Assembly (NCBI RefSeq): GCF_003265705.1
Contig: NW_020312867.1
Location: forward strand, 176,993-240,992
Length of the DNA stretch: 64,000 nucleotides
Direction: 5' to 3'
Source of the DNA: Callorhinus ursinus
Lineage: Eukaryota > Chordata > Mammalia > Carnivora > Otariidae
Shown: positions 11,290-23,315 of the stretch, in pieces
Position numbering within the stretch: the first letter of the stretch is position 1
Layout of the letters: every line of letters begins with the position of its first letter
Notes under the pieces: generated by a model
The model's database searches: none
Told to the model about the DNA's origin: nothing
Seen by the model: the letters and a program-made list of their open reading frames with translations, nothing else
Program-made: the position numbers and the translations under genes

Positions 11290-12945
11290 AGGCTCTTAGA
11301 AAACAACAGTGAGACATTCCAAGGAGCTTCTATTCTGGTCTGGTAAATTCATGGCTTTGTGTATCTCCCATAGCAAACTGAGGGAGGAGAAGCCATGAGG
11401 TAGGGATTCCTGCTATTTGTCAATTATACTGTCACTCGTCTGCAAGCCACACCCCTCTTGTATTCACATGCCCAGGTACAGGGAACCTCTGCACAACTTC
11501 CTCCCTAGTCTTCTTTCTAAATTTTTCAACAAGAACATTGTTTTTCCTCCTGGATTTCAGGTGGTCCATGGGCAGGTAAATTAAATAAGAAGAGTTTCAC
11601 CATGCATCCACCAGGCAACACACCCCATTAGGCTTCAATTTCAGGATCTCAGACACACAGGACTGAGCGGGGGCAGCCCAACACCGCTCTCCTTTAGTAA
11701 GATAACCTAAGGCTCTTATTTGCAGTTTCTTCTGGGTACCTGTCTGGGCATTGTTCCGAAGACAAGAATGACACTCCTCTAACTAGCTCTGAAGTGGAAA
11801 TAGACTCGCCACAGCAGCTAAAGAAAGCATATTTATACAAAATGATCCCTTCGAGCATGTTCTGCTTTTGCCCAGACGTTGAATATAGCATGGCAGAATT
11901 TCACTGCTCCCGTTACCCAGAAGAGTTTGAGATTTGAAACTGGGAACTTTTCCATAGTTTACATGGAAGAGAGCATACAGATCAGCACTGAAAACATCAA
12001 TCACTCTTAAACCCTTGTTTCTTATGATTCTCTTAACAATAGTCTAGTTGAAACTTAAGAAATTCTGCCTTGTGTGTACCTCTGTATGTTTGTGTATGTA
12101 TACAGAAGAATAAATACGTTTCCAATGACTCACTTTGGATTTAACTAAAATTCAATTTTATCTATTGTCAAGTGTGTTTTTGCTCTTTGAAATACTACCA
12201 ATGTAATTTAAAAACAAAACTGTTTAGGATTAGCACAAGTGATGATAATTAATGCCAATGCTATCGTGAACTGAGAAGTCTCAAGCAATTGGGTCCTTTA
12301 CTGTGTTTTACTTTTATACACCCTATAAAACTTTTCTCTCTTGTACAGAGTCATGCTTTTCATATTTTGTAATTTTCCTTAAACTTAAATCCCAGATCAT
12401 AAAATAAATGATATTTAGATTATCCAGCACGAGACAATTCAGAACAATGCCATATTTGAGCAGATAATCAGTGCTATCCTCAAGGATTGTTAGAGGTTAT
12501 TGGCCCTTAGCAAACAACTGAGAATATGTAAACCCAAGCCCAGAGAGGAGCATATCATTTTGAGCATATTTTTTTCAGAAATATTATTATGATTTATTTT
12601 TACTCAGAGAGTAAAATATATTCATTATAAGTCATTTGACTATTAGGGGGAAATAGAAAACAGTCCCATTGCAAGGAGTGTGAGGAAATAACTGTTAGCA
12701 GTTGCCTCCATGGCATCCCAAAGCAGAGTTCTGGATAACTCATGTCCCCCCAAAATCATATAATTGTCCACACATTAGTGTGCAAAGATGGTAATTACAT
12801 CAAACCCAGGTTAAAAGCAATTCTAAGAATTTCTAGATTTCTACCTGAGGCAGTTCCTTCACCTGTGCCCTGGATGACATTCATTTCCACTTTTTCAATA
12901 ACTTTGCACTCTCTGGATTGTAGATCTTTCCAGAATATCGTTTGC
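11290..12945. other. Unassigned sequence
   Basis: About 1.65 kb with no assigned repeat. The part from 12000 to 12650 is AT-rich. The 123-residue frame starting at 12742 runs into the SINE that follows and is not a gene. Confidence 0.35.
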
Positions 12946-12961
12946 TCAACTTTCTCTATTC

Positions 12962-13160
12962 TTTTTTTTTTACGATTTTTATTTATTTATTTAACAGAGA
13001 GAAACACAACAAGAGAGGAAACACAAGCAGGGGGAGTGGGAGAGGGAGAAGCAGGCTCGCTGCTGAGCAGGGAGTCCGACTCAGGGCTTGATCCCAGGAC
13101 CCTGGGATCATGACCTGAACCGAAGGCAAACGCTGAACAACTGAGCCCCCAGGCGCCCCA
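12962..13160 (-). mobile_element. CAN-SINE, antisense
   Basis: Starts with a T run, then 'TTTATTTATTTAACAGAGAG', 'GGGAGAAGCAGGCTCGCTGC', 'CTGGGATCATGACCTGAAC' and ends 'GAGCCCCCAGGCGCCCC'. A perfect 16-bp target duplication (TCAACTTTCTCTATTC) sits at 12946-12961 and 13161-13176. The tail and duplication show a complete insertion. Confidence 0.97.
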
Positions 13161-13424
13161 TCAACTTTCTCTATTCATAAAAAAAAGAATCTTCCTTGAT
13201 TTTACTTCCCCCTTAACTCTTTTGGTGTGTGCCCTCTGTTAACAGCAACATTTCTCAAAAAGTTGTCTGCTCCACTGATATCCATTTTCTATAACTACTC
13301 ACTTTTCCAAACACACCAAATCTGGCTTTGAGTCTTACCAGTCCAGGAGATAGTCTCTTTTCAATACCATGAGAGGCACCACACCACTAAATAAAATGGA
13401 CAACTTCAATCTCTTTTTCATTTG

Positions 13425-13575
13425 TTTACCCATTGATGTATTTATTGAATGCCCGCTACATACCCAAGTACTGTTCCAGGTATTGGAGACACAGCAGTGA
13501 AGAAAACTGAGAAAAACTCCTATTTTTTTGGACTTCACCATTATAGTGGAGGTTACAGATAATAAACTTAGGAAG
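13425..13575 (-). mobile_element. L2 3' end, antisense
   Basis: 'GATGTATTTATTGAATGCCC', 'CCAGGTATTGGAGACACAGC' and 'GGTTACAGATAATAAACTTA' match the reversed L2 3' terminus. Confidence 0.75.
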
Positions 13576-13579
13576 TAAA

Positions 13580-14550
13580 GTTGCATATTCTCTATCAGTG
13601 AGACATCACTCACCAGACTTCAACTAACTTGACCATTTCCTGCCCAAGACACTCTTGGCAGGAGTGTGATCCAACACTCCTGCTTCTCTTCTTCCCAGTC
13701 TAATGGATTTCTTTTTTCTTCAGTCCTCTTTGTCAACTCTTTTTTCCTTTTTTTGTTGGTTACTCCATATTGGAGTCCTTCAGGATTTTGTTTTAATTTG
13801 TTTCTTTGTATTCTTTTCATTCATTTATTTGACCCCCACTTGTGTATGTTCTATTTTATTCCTAGGTGATTTTTAAAAAAATTATTCCCCATTGTTTTAA
13901 CCACCACTAGATCCCAGTGATGCTAAAACTGATGAATCGAAACCCAGAGATGGGTTTATTGTAAAGCTAAGGAGGTTGTTGTAGTTATGCCAGGCCACTC
14001 TTTTCATGGGCCTCTGTGAGTGTTGCAGGCTTTCAGGGAATGTACAATGTTTTAGGTATGGAGCAAAATAGAAGTCACAACCAGGGAGCATTTCCTTGGA
14101 AGCATTTCCTGGCAAATTGCCTAAAGAAACCTCAGAAGGAAAGAAACTGAATCTTCATCATTACAGTAATTTGTTGTGACTTCTTTTCCCACTCTAAATA
14201 AATACTACCTTTTATACCTAAGTTTGTGCTTGTAATTCTGTTCTTTTTTTTTTTCTGAAAAATGGTCCCCCAGATTGCATAATCTTCGGGCCCCATAAAA
14301 ATTGGATTCCTCTCTGTCCAGAACTTGCCTCTCTTCTGAAGTCCATTTAGTGCCAGAAGTCTTTTTAAGTTTCTACTTGTTCCATCATTAGCCTCTAATC
14401 CAGATTCCAGAATTCCTTCCTATCTTTCTAGATTATTATGTATCTGTCTACCTGGTCTTTCCAATCACAGTGACGCTCCCAAATATCCTCTCTATACTTT
14501 GTCAGCCAAATACATGCTTCACAGGGTAACCAATGTAAATTTTTATAAAC
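13580..14550. other. Unassigned sequence
   Basis: Nearly 1 kb, pyrimidine-rich at 13680-13810 and otherwise unremarkable. The segment 13910-14130 is of average composition and matches no repeat I know. Confidence 0.35.
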
Positions 14551-14567
14551 AGAAACCATCAGTGCTA

Positions 14568-14765
14568 GGGGTGCCTGGGTGGCTCAGTCGTTAAGCATCT
14601 GCCTTCGGCTCAGGTCATGATCCCAGGGTCCTGGGATCGAGCCCCACATCGGGCTCCCTGCTCCGCAAGAAGCCTGCTTCTCCCTCTCCCACTCCCCCTG
14701 CTTGTGTTCCCTCTCTCACTGTGTCTCTCTCTGTCAAATAAATAAAATCTTTTAAAAAAAAAAAA
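14568..14765 (+). mobile_element. CAN-SINE, sense
   Basis: Head 'GGTGCCTGGGTGGCTCAGTC', then 'CTGCCTTCGGCTCAGGTCAT', 'GGGATCGAGCCCCACATCGG', 'CTTCTCCCTCTCCCACTCCC' and a poly(A) tail. The 17-bp target duplication AGAAACCATCAGTGCTA (14551-14567) and AGAAATCATCAGTGCTA (14766-14782) differs at one base. It is close to the younger arctoid consensus. Confidence 0.97.
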
Positions 14766-14899
14766 AGAAATCATCAGTGCTATTTGCATCTCAGAATTCT
14801 TCATCTTCCATTGTTCTTACAATTCAAGGATTTATATTAAATCCAATTTTTTAACACTGGACCCATGTGCCAAAGGATCTCACCCATGCTTACATCCCC

Positions 14900-15115
14900 A
14901 TTTTCATTCCTGGCTTCTGTTCTATGAACCAGTAAGCCTTTTCTCATTTCCTCCCAAAGATAGCGCTCACTCCTCCATTGGGATTGTGCTGCACAATCTT
15001 TTCACTTGTTGGGATTCTCTTATCCAAGATCTTCACCTGGCTAACTCTTAAGGTCTTGGCTTAAGCATCTTCTCTTTAGAGAATCCCTCAGCCCTTAGAG
15101 GGATTTTTGCTTCCC
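14900..15115 (+). mobile_element. L2 fragment, sense
   Basis: 'CAAGATCTTCACCTGGCTAA', 'TTAAGCATCTTCTCTTTAGA' and 'GAATCCCTCAGCCCTTAGAG' parallel the L2 3' region (…TTCACATGGCTCACTCCC…TCAGAGAGGCCTTCCCTGAC). Confidence 0.5.
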
Positions 15116-15785
15116 TAAAAATATATAGGATAGAAAAGTGGTGACATCCAAAGCAGGATCAGGTTGCCACTGCCACAAGGAGGTAGATGAATCCAAGGTA
15201 AAAAGACTAAAATAAAAATGGTGCAGACTGCTGTATGTTTACCATGTCCTGTTTCTTCTTCATCTAGTGCATGTAGCCCTATAACTGGGGTCTCACTAGT
15301 GGAATGTAAGTGGTTCAGGTCTGGTCTCATGCAATCCTCCATGCTCATTCTTTCTTCCCTTGTCTTCTGGCAGGATGCAAGGGATCTAGTGTAGGGCTTT
15401 GAAGCCCTAGAACTGCATAGAAATACTCACTTGAACTTTTGATGATCAAGAAACAAACTTCAATAGATTAAGCCTGTGGGATGTGGGGCTTGTTTGTACT
15501 GCAGTTAGTATCACTTACTATAATACCTCAAACAGCAAATTAAGAAATGAGCACCCACTGTATGTCCTCATCCCCAAACCATTTCACCTTCTATTCTATT
15601 TTTAACTTTCCATACCCCCACATGGATATAGAGTGGCTAAAAGAGTTCACTTGAAAGGCCCATTGGACTATAGTCCCCACAGCAATCTCAAGATTCAAAG
15701 GATTATTAATTTTGATGAGCAATAGACATAATGGTTAAAAGCTGGGACTTTAGAATCTTTCAAAAGTGAACTTATTGCATTACGG
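15116..15785. other. Unassigned sequence
   Basis: No repeat or gene feature recognised. A MIR-like start (AATGGTTAAAAGCTGGGAC) near 15732 is too short to call. Confidence 0.35.
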
Positions 15786-15789
15786 CCTA

Positions 15790-16108
15790 ACTGTATGCCC
15801 ATAATTTGTCCTTTACTTTGTAGCTCCTTCCCTTGTCAACTCTGGGTTCAACCATGTTCAACCATGTGACTTCCTTGGTTATGGAGTTGTTTGCAAACCT
15901 GACGCAAACAGCATCTTGAAAAGCACAGTCATGTTTCTCCTTTCTCCTTCCTCTTGCCTAAGTGGGCTTCTTCATTTTCACACTTCTTCCTTGCCATAAG
16001 AATGTGCTATTCTAAGCCCCTAGAGGAATGTTAGAGATACATGGAGAAAGGTCAAGGTCATCTTAGATGACTTGACAGTTAGCTGACTCCCCCACTGGGG
16101 GGGAAAAA

Positions 16109-16147
<39 letters not shown>

Positions 16148-16318
16148 CCAGCCAAGATTAGCAGTCACCTATCTAGCTCCCAGTTGTCTTCAGAGACATG
16201 AGTGAGACCAGAAGAATATAGCCTACTCAGACCTCATTGACGATAAATGGTTATTGTTTTGAGCCATTAAGTTTGGGAGTGGCTTATTGCAGAGTATTAT
16301 GGAGGTGATAGATCAATG
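15790..16318 (+). mobile_element. ERVL-MaLR solo LTR (MLT1-like), sense
   Basis: The 3' end carries MaLR-type signatures: 'GAGACATGAGTGAGACCAG', 'ATAAATGGTTATTGTTTTGA' and 'GCCATTAAGTTTGGGAGTGG', ending near the 'GATAGATCAATGTG' segment. Upstream sequence fits a diverged LTR body. An (AG)n tract interrupts it. No internal retroviral sequence is seen, so it is a solo LTR. The subfamily is not certain. Confidence 0.55.
16109..16144 (+). repeat. (AG)n microsatellite inside the MaLR LTR
   Basis: A nearly pure AG run, preceded by GGGGGGGAAAAAAG. It probably arose within the LTR. Confidence 0.9.
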
Positions 16319-16339
16319 TGAAATAGGTCAAAGTAAAAA

Positions 16340-16505
16340 ATCCCAGGGCTGACATTTGTTAGCTCTGGGACCTTTGACAAGTTACTTAATGTCTCTATGC
16401 CTCAATTTTTGCATCCAATAAATGGGGTATGGTGGTGTTTCTTTCAAAAGATCGTTTCAAAGATTGATCAAGATGATAGATGAAAAACACAAAGCTTTGT
16501 TACTG
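16340..16505 (+). mobile_element. MIR SINE, sense
   Basis: 'TTAGCTCTGGGACCTTTGAC', 'AAGTTACTTAATGTCTCTAT', 'GCCTCAATTTTTGCATCCAA' and 'TAAATGGGGTATGG' in MIR order. Confidence 0.85.
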
Positions 16506-18820
16506 GTGTATTGAATAGATCAGTAAATCTTAGATAAGATGAAGAGGTGGGGTGAAGGAAAAGGAGAAGGGAAAATAGAAGGGCAATGAGGTCTTTTGTA
16601 AGTCAAGAGTTTGGGTTCATCACGTCTGCTCAGCATTTTGGGTATCTAAGAGGAAAAAAAAATTGAAGAAATAAAAACCAATAGTCAGCCCATTCATTCA
16701 TCACTCTAAATAAACTAAATTCACTGGAAGATTTGTATACTTAGTCCCTGTGAGCTCAGTCCCTTGAAAGACATTCTTCACCAAATCTTGCTTCAAGATT
16801 TTACCTTTGATATTTATCGAAGGTGTTTTATCAAATAACAATTTAAAAACCACTTTTGTCTTGGTTTCAATGTTGCTGTAAGAGTATTTTCCATTTTGCC
16901 CATCAATACCCCCATTAGAAGTTGTCATGTAACATGTTTCTTTTAAAATACAGCAAATACAGAGAATGAAATGGAACCTATTATTTCTCCCTAGGAATCA
17001 ATCTGTGTCCTCCTTTTTGACAGGCTTTTCTTTTAACCCCGACCACCAGGAAGCTCAAATATATTTCTCGTCATAACAACTACATTACTCTTAAGTTTAG
17101 CATATTTATTTAATTCTCCAAAGATTCTGAATCCTTATGAATGTATCTCTAATGCTCTTTCTTACATGCCATATGATTTAGCCAACTCAAGTCACGCATA
17201 AGCAAATGCGCCTTTTCTAATGCGTGGCGACAGTCTAGAACCAAATGTTCACAAACATTTGTAAAATCTAGACCAGAAGCTATTTCCGAAGGACCTCAGC
17301 TCAAACTCTGAAACCTGTTTTACGGTCTCTCAGCCTTAGTTTTGGAAAAGTCATCAGGTTGCTAACTGCTTTGGTGATCATAAAACAAAGTTTGCTCCTG
17401 AACAGAGGAAAAGGCTCTAAGAAGGAGAAACTTGTGCACAGAACACAGAGTGAGAAAAGGCCCCTCAGAAGCTTCGCTGGCATGAGTCCCAAGCTCATGT
17501 TACCAGGAATATTTACATTAAAAATATATCTCCAGCTTCACCAGCAGCTCTGAGGTCAAGCTCAAAATCCTGCCTGGGAGTTCTTTGGTTTTATTACCAT
17601 TTGTCAGCTCAAGCTTTGGCTATGATTTCCCTGCCTTCTGAGGCATGAAGGCAAATAGAGCAGAGTGAGGGCTGGGAATAGCAGCCCTGATAGTGGGAGG
17701 TGAAGACAAGGGGCTTCTGAGGTTTTCCAGCAGGAAGGGTCTGGTTGAAGCCGTGGTGGCCAAGAAACTTTTCCTTTACATACTGGTCTTTTTATATGCA
17801 AGGAAATGCCTACCAGGAGATTAGTAGGGCTGTATCTTGCCTCCTTTTCTGAGACATGCTCCTAGAAATAAACTTATTTCGTCCCCTTTCTCCACCCACT
17901 TAGAACTCCCTGAGAGGCCTTTCCAGCTGCAGGAGTGAGAGGGAGAGATTTATGCAGCTTCCACTGTAATTACAGCTATAATTATGATTTCACTGGGTTG
18001 CTACTCAATCTTAAATATTTCATCCTAAGCCTGAAGTGGCTAAACACCTGTCAGAGAAGCAGGTAAAATATAATCTTATTATTCACATTGTTTTGTTTTA
18101 AAACAATTTACAGATCTACATTTAAGGAAAAATTAAGTGAATAAGCAATTCTAATTTCAGTCTCTGTCAGTAACAACACCAGCCAAAGTAATTCCATGAG
18201 AGACCACATAGTACAGAAGAAAAAGATCATAGTCACACAGACCTGGGCTTAAAGAATGCCATCACATTGCAGCAACATATAAATCAAGTTCCAGCTCTCA
18301 CTCACATTTCCAGTCCTGGTTCTGAACATCTTGTCCCAAATCATGCTTCATATTTTACTCAGTGAAGCTTTCAGGCTTCTTAGCAGTTCGCTTTTTCCAG
18401 TATTAGTTACCTTTTGCAGTTTGGACTTGACTTTAGGCACTAATGACTTTTTACCGTTCACTGCTACATTTAGATCTATTTTCCAGCCCATGGATTCTCT
18501 CTTGTGCTGTGTCTATTCTGGTATTTCATTTGTTCACTAAGGCGTTTTTAAAAAATTTGTTTTCTATATTTTTTTTGAGAAGTATTATTTGGTCCTTTTG
18601 CAAATATCCTATTTTTTATGCCATATTTTCATTATGTGTTCTATTATGTCATTTAATCTTTAATCACATTTAACATTATTTTATAGACTATTTCAAATTA
18701 TCGTAGTTCCTTCAAATCTTAGAGTTATGTGTGTATGTGTGTATATTGACTCATTGACTCTCCCTTATGAATTTTTAGGTTGACCCTTGGTTCTGCCCCT
18801 GCTCGGGGCATCTCATAGGT
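16506..18820. other. Unassigned, mostly repeat-free sequence
   Basis: About 2.3 kb with no young repeat. The part at 17930-18070 has several TAATTA-like and AATTATGATTT motifs and could be a conserved non-coding element, which I infer from composition only. A partial MIR start may lie at 18210-18270. There is no exon-like structure. Confidence 0.35.
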
Positions 18821-18831
18821 AAAACACATCC

Positions 18832-19038
18832 AGAGCGCCTGAGTGGCTCAGTTGGTGAAGCTTCTGAATCTTGGTTTTGGCTCAGGTCATGATCTCATAG
18901 GTCATGGGATCAAGTCCCACACCGGGCTCTGTGTTCAGTGTAGAGTCTGCTTGGTATTCTCTCCCTCTGCCTCGCCCCCTCCCATGCTCATGCTCTCTCT
19001 CTCTCTCTCTCAAATAAATAAATATTTTTAAAAAAAGA
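18832..19038 (+). mobile_element. CAN-SINE, sense
   Basis: Head 'GAGCGCCTGAGTGGCTCAGT', 'GGCTCAGGTCATGATCTCAT', 'CACACCGGGCTCTGTGTTCA', a (CT)n run, then AAATAAATAAATATTTTT. Flanking 11-bp duplications AAAACACATCC (18821-18831) and AGAACACATCC (19039-19049) have one mismatch. The body resembles the 6988 copy (GTGTTCAGTG…) and so is an older subfamily. Confidence 0.95.
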
Positions 19039-19315
19039 AGAACACATCCCCTCTGGAGGGTAATAAGGAGACCAAAAGCAATATCTGTACAGAGAGCAGA
19101 CCACCTAGATACTTTCAGTTCCACGATAACTTTCCCATAGAAAGCCAGGAGTCTTTCATTTTACAACACCAAAATTCCTCTGGTCAACCCCATTAGTGAG
19201 TTGAACATGGTATAGAATGTGGATGCAACATCATGATAAATACCTACGTCCTCTTAAGATAGCTGGAGAAATGATAAACAAACAGTACCCAGAAGCTCTT
19301 TAGAGCAAATTAATT

Positions 19316-19641
19316 TTTTTCTTTAAATTTTTATTGTTATGTTAATCACCATACATTACATCATTAGTTCTTGATGTAGTGTTCCATGATTCATTGTTTG
19401 TGCATAACACCCAGTGCTCCGCGCAGAACGTGCCCTCCTTAATACCCATCACCAGGCTAACCCATCCCCCCACCCCCCTCCCCTCTAGAACCTTCAGTTT
19501 GTTTTTCAGAGTCCATCGTCTCTCATGGTTCATCTCCCCCTCCGATTTGCCCCCCTTCATTCTTCCCCTCCTGCTATCTTTTTCTTCTTTTTTTTCCTTA
19601 ACATATATTGCATTATTTGTTTCAGAGGTACAGATCTGTGA
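19316..19641 (-). mobile_element. Carnivore L1 3' UTR end, antisense, 5'-truncated
   Basis: Read backwards it runs from the tail (CTTTAAATTTTTATTGTTATG) through 'GTTAATCACCATACATTACA' and the G-rich tract (here C-rich) to a 5' truncation near 19641. A perfect 17-bp target duplication TTTAGAGCAAATTAATT lies at 19299-19315 and 19642-19658. The body is 3' UTR only and contains no ORF2. Confidence 0.96.
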
Positions 19642-19799
19642 TTTAGAGCAAATTAATTCTTATTAGCAGAAACCATGATCTCATCCCTTGATGTGCACCA
19701 GAGACTCTTCCTCAGTACGTCCTGCAGGGGGTGCTCACCAGACTACAAGTGCCTCTACCTACCATCACGCCCATGGATGGATGGTAGGAAACCTACTCC

Positions 19800-19925
19800 C
19801 CTGTTTCCAAATATAAGGAAACTAAGGGTCAAAACAATGAAGTAATTTTTCAAGGTCACATAAGTAAATAGAAGAGCTAGAATTTGAACATTGTTCTTTC
19901 TGATTCCAGGGTCTGTGTTCATTTT
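19800..19925 (-). mobile_element. MIR SINE fragment, antisense
   Basis: 'AGGAAACTAAGGGTCAAAAC', 'TTTTTCAAGGTCACATAAGT' and 'AGCTAGAATTTGAACATTGT' match the antisense MIR centre. Confidence 0.8.
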
Positions 19926-20069
19926 CCCTGCAGGACAAGTCAGAGGGGAGTGGACACATAAGGCTACTGGATCAGAGGCCCTCCCCAAAATGCATAATAA
20001 AGGCAAATGAGAAGGTTTCATATTTTGAGTTAAATTACCTAGTTGTCGTTTTAGTCCCTTTGCTTCTGT

Positions 20070-20330
20070 AGGTATTTTTCTCCCTTTTGTTGAGGCCTTG
20101 GCTAGCTCTCCACTAAAAATCCATGCTCCCTCACCATGACAGTGCTGTGGTGGGAATGTGCCTACCCGGTCAGGAACTAAACTTCCTGGCCCTTTTTGGG
20201 TAATATGACAAAGTTACTTATATCCAGTGGGATATGGGTAGAAGTGATATGTGCCATTTGTAATCACGACTTGTAAAAGTGCTCCAAGTGTAATCTTCTT
20301 TTCTCTCCATCAGACACCTGAATGTAGATG
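20070..20330 (+). mobile_element. Ancient LTR- or MER-like repeat, family uncertain
   Basis: 'CCAGTGGGATATGGGTAGAA' and 'GTGATATGTGCCATTTGTAA' resemble a widespread mammalian repeat with '…CAATGGGATGTGAG.GGAAGTGATGTGTGCCACTT'. I cannot name it safely. A related copy appears in reverse at 29875-30230. Confidence 0.35.
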
Positions 20331-20334
20331 CCCG

Positions 20335-20709
20335 AGGCAACGTCAGAAATTGTACAGTACAGATCGCTGAGCCTCCATCGGCTCAGTCCTTCTCATCGAA
20401 CAGAGAAGGACTTGCCTCTTCCAGTTCCTCGTGGCTTCTGGCCTTCCTTGGCTCAGAACTCACATCTCTGCTTCCATCTTCACATTGTTTTCACGGTGTT
20501 TATCAAATCTCCTCTCCTTCCCTCTTATCATAACAGGTGATTCGATTTAGGACCCACTTGGATAATACAGCATAGTCCCCCCAAGACAAGATCCTTAACT
20601 TAGTCCCCTCTGTAAAGACCATTTTTCCTTACAAGGTAATGGTTACCGGTCCCAGGCCCCAGGGATTAGGACCCCATCTCTCTGGGGACCACTATTCAGC
20701 CTAATACAC
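20335..20709 (-). mobile_element. ERVL-MaLR (MLT1/MST-like) LTR, antisense
   Basis: Antisense LTR landmarks: 'TGGCCTTCCTTGGCTCAGAA', 'ATCTCTGCTTCCATCTTCAC', 'GACCCACTTGGATAATACAG', 'AAGATCCTTAACTTAGTCCC', 'GTAAAGACCATTTTTCCTTA' and 'GGGGACCACTATTCAGCCTA'. The promoter-proximal end is missing. No internal sequence is seen. Confidence 0.75.
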
Positions 20710-20711
20710 CA

Positions 20712-22550
20712 CCGAAAATGGCTGGAGTGGATCCAGAGCCAAAGATGATGCAGGAGGAAGGAGCTCTTAAAATGGGGAAGATGGTGAGTTGGGGGCTACT
20801 AAGATCTTTCATGAACTTCTTCAGTGAGGATAAGAACATCTATTTCACACACGCACAAACACGCACACACAGTGAGGAGAGACGTTCAGAAACTCGCGGT
20901 AGTGGCTCAAGCCGTGCAGGCTCCCTCACAGTTACCTGGTCTGCCAACTGAAGCCCTGAGGAACATCACTGTGGGGGGAGCTGCAGACTCATCTCCATTC
21001 CCCCCTTTTACAGACTCACTCAACCATTATTATTCAGCACCTGCTGTGAATCAGACTCTGTTCTATGCACCAGGATAGATCAAGGGAGCAGATGAAAGCA
21101 AGAGTCCCGGGCCTTGCGGTGGGACTGACAGTTAACAATACACTTCATTAATGACTAAATTAAGTGTAAATAAAAACATTCCAATTTCCAATCTTCTGGC
21201 ATCTCTCCTGTTTCCTTGACTCCCCGGAGATTAAAAGTAGAAACCAGTAAGTCACCACCGGGCATGCTCTCATCACTTGGGTGGCATTTGGTTCTTCTCT
21301 TAGAAGTGTTTTCGATGCCTTTTTATTTGGGGCAGATTTTTTTTTAGCACCTATAGGTTGTTGCATAATTTCCTACTAATCTGTAGGTGGGAATTACTTT
21401 CTAAGGGCAAAAAATGTACTCTGAGCCCCACAGCTCCAACTGCACAGCCTTGCGTCTCAGTGTTTATATTTTTGTTCATCTTTCCTTGTGTCGGTACCTT
21501 GCCTCTGCCCTTCCTCCCCCCATTCTCCCATTTGAGGTCTGTACAGGCTGTGGAGAGACAGACAGACAACCCGTCACAGCCCCCACCAGCACCCCAGCCT
21601 CTCCTGTCTGGCCCCGCTCTCAGCACAACCTGATGAAAAGATGTCACCGCCGACAAGCGCTTCACCTCCTCACCTCTCCCCTTCGCCCTCCGCCTTGTCT
21701 GAGCAGCACTGGGGGAAGCTGGGAGTGAGCAGAGATTAAATCAGGTGGTTGAAAGCTAACACCGTCTCTAAGCAACCCTCAAAGCGAACCCAGGAATTTC
21801 CACTGTAATATTATCCCCCAGGAAAAGGAGCAAGAAAATGAGAAAGTCAGTGCCTTGCTGGGCTCAGCATTGGGGTGCCCAGGCCCGCCTGGCGACAGGG
21901 AGGGGACAGCGGCCTGGTCTAAGCTGAGGAGCATCTGGGGGCAGAAAGAAAAGTGGGGCTCACGTAGACATCCATGTGGGAGCAATCAGGAGCACGCCTG
22001 CCAAGTCTCCAGGCTCTGGGAGACATTCAGAAACTCCAAACAAGTGCGCGGAAAAGATATACTTTGTTTTCTTTTTCCCCCGCTGAGCAATGCTGCGCGT
22101 CGTGTTTCCATGGGAGGCTTTTGTGGCTAATTTTGAAAAATGAAGCGAGCAGGTAAACTGGAGCTAATGGCCCCAACCCCGGGGCAGACATCTGGGGCGA
22201 TGTTGACTTTGCTGCGGGAGAGCCAGCTGGCCTCTGCACAGCTCTCCCCTCTGGCCCCCTTCCTTGCCCGCCTCCAGGGGGCTTCAGCTCCTAACGAGCC
22301 AACTGCCCAGTCCCCAGGACTGGGTTACTGCTACCCCCAGCCTCTTGCTGTGGTGCCAAAAATGTTTGTTTTATGAATGAAGTTGGCCTGAGCACACCTT
22401 GAGGGTGCTCTCTCCCTCATCCTGAGAGGCAACAGCTTCCCAAGAGCCCTTCCCATTCCCCGGGGAAGGGGTTCTCAGACCCAGGGAGATCTAGACTTGG
22501 GAGAACTGGCAATACGAACTTGTCTTAATGACCAAGATGTTGGGGAGAGA
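20712..22550. other. Repeat-poor, GC-richer unique sequence
   Basis: About 1.8 kb almost free of repeats, except for a short L2-like 3' end near 21012-21090 (TTATTCAGCACCTGCTGTGA). CpGs are more frequent at 21640-21700 and 22020-22210 than in the surroundings. Several short frames overlap on both strands, and none shows domains or consistent splice sites. It could be a regulatory or conserved non-coding region. Confidence 0.35.
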
Positions 22551-22552
22551 GG

Positions 22553-22725
22553 TGTCCTATACGCCAGACGCTGTGTCACCTGGGTTCTCTGCACACCTCG
22601 CCCTGACAACTTAGGACAGAAGAGTTTTGTTTGCTTTTTCTTCTCCTTTTATAGGTGAGAAAACTAAAGCCTAGTGCATGTAACAGAACTAAAACCACAA
22701 AGTAACTAGTACCCAGGTTTAAAAG
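22553..22725 (-). mobile_element. MIR SINE, antisense
   Basis: 'TATACGCCAGACGCTGTG', 'TTTTATAGGTGAGAAAACTA' and 'AGTAACTAGTACCCAGGTTT' in antisense MIR order. Confidence 0.7.
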
Positions 22726-22976
22726 ATAAGTGACCCGTGCAAATAAATGCTCAAAAGGTATTTGTTAATGATATTGGAACATCAGTGATCTTTCCACTGA
22801 ACTGCAGTTGGTTTTTAGAGCATATAAAAATGTTTGGTTTTTCAATACATATAGGAGAACTCTAAGGTATGTCGTGCAGTGATCCCAGCTGGGCTGCATT
22901 TGGTGTGATTTAGGTGGTCCCTGTTGGGTGGGATGAAGTGGCCTTCCCCATTTCAAAGCAGGGTCTGCTTCCTACC

Positions 22977-22978
<2 letters not shown>

Positions 22979-23011
<33 letters not shown>
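22979..23011 (+). repeat. (TG)16 microsatellite
   Basis: An uninterrupted TG run followed by a G-rich tract (GGGGACTGGGGGTGGGGGGA). It generates the CVCVCV-type frames seen on the plus strand. Confidence 0.98.
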
Positions 23012-23013
<2 letters not shown>

Positions 23014-23315
23014 GGGGACTGGGGGTGGGGGGAGGGTCAGAGAAAGACTTGCCACACCTGAACCGAGAAGTGAGGTCTGGTTTCCTTATATCTCTGCGCT
23101 GGGGTCTTTTCCATTTTCGGGAACAGAAGGTCACCTTCCCAGAATTGACTGGAGTCAGCCCCATCAACAACTGGGAGTCCACAAGACTCCTAGAATGGGG
23201 TTCCCCAGTGTCTCTTCTCTATTCTTTGCCTAAGTCTGGTGTCATGGACACAAAAGAGAAAAAAATGGAAAATGACAGTCCCTTCTCCCTGCTAAATGGT
23301 CCCGTTCTTTGATTA

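Noticed and set aside
22979..23011. Cysteine/valine-rich frames near a TG run
   Set aside because: Direct translation of the (TG)n microsatellite.
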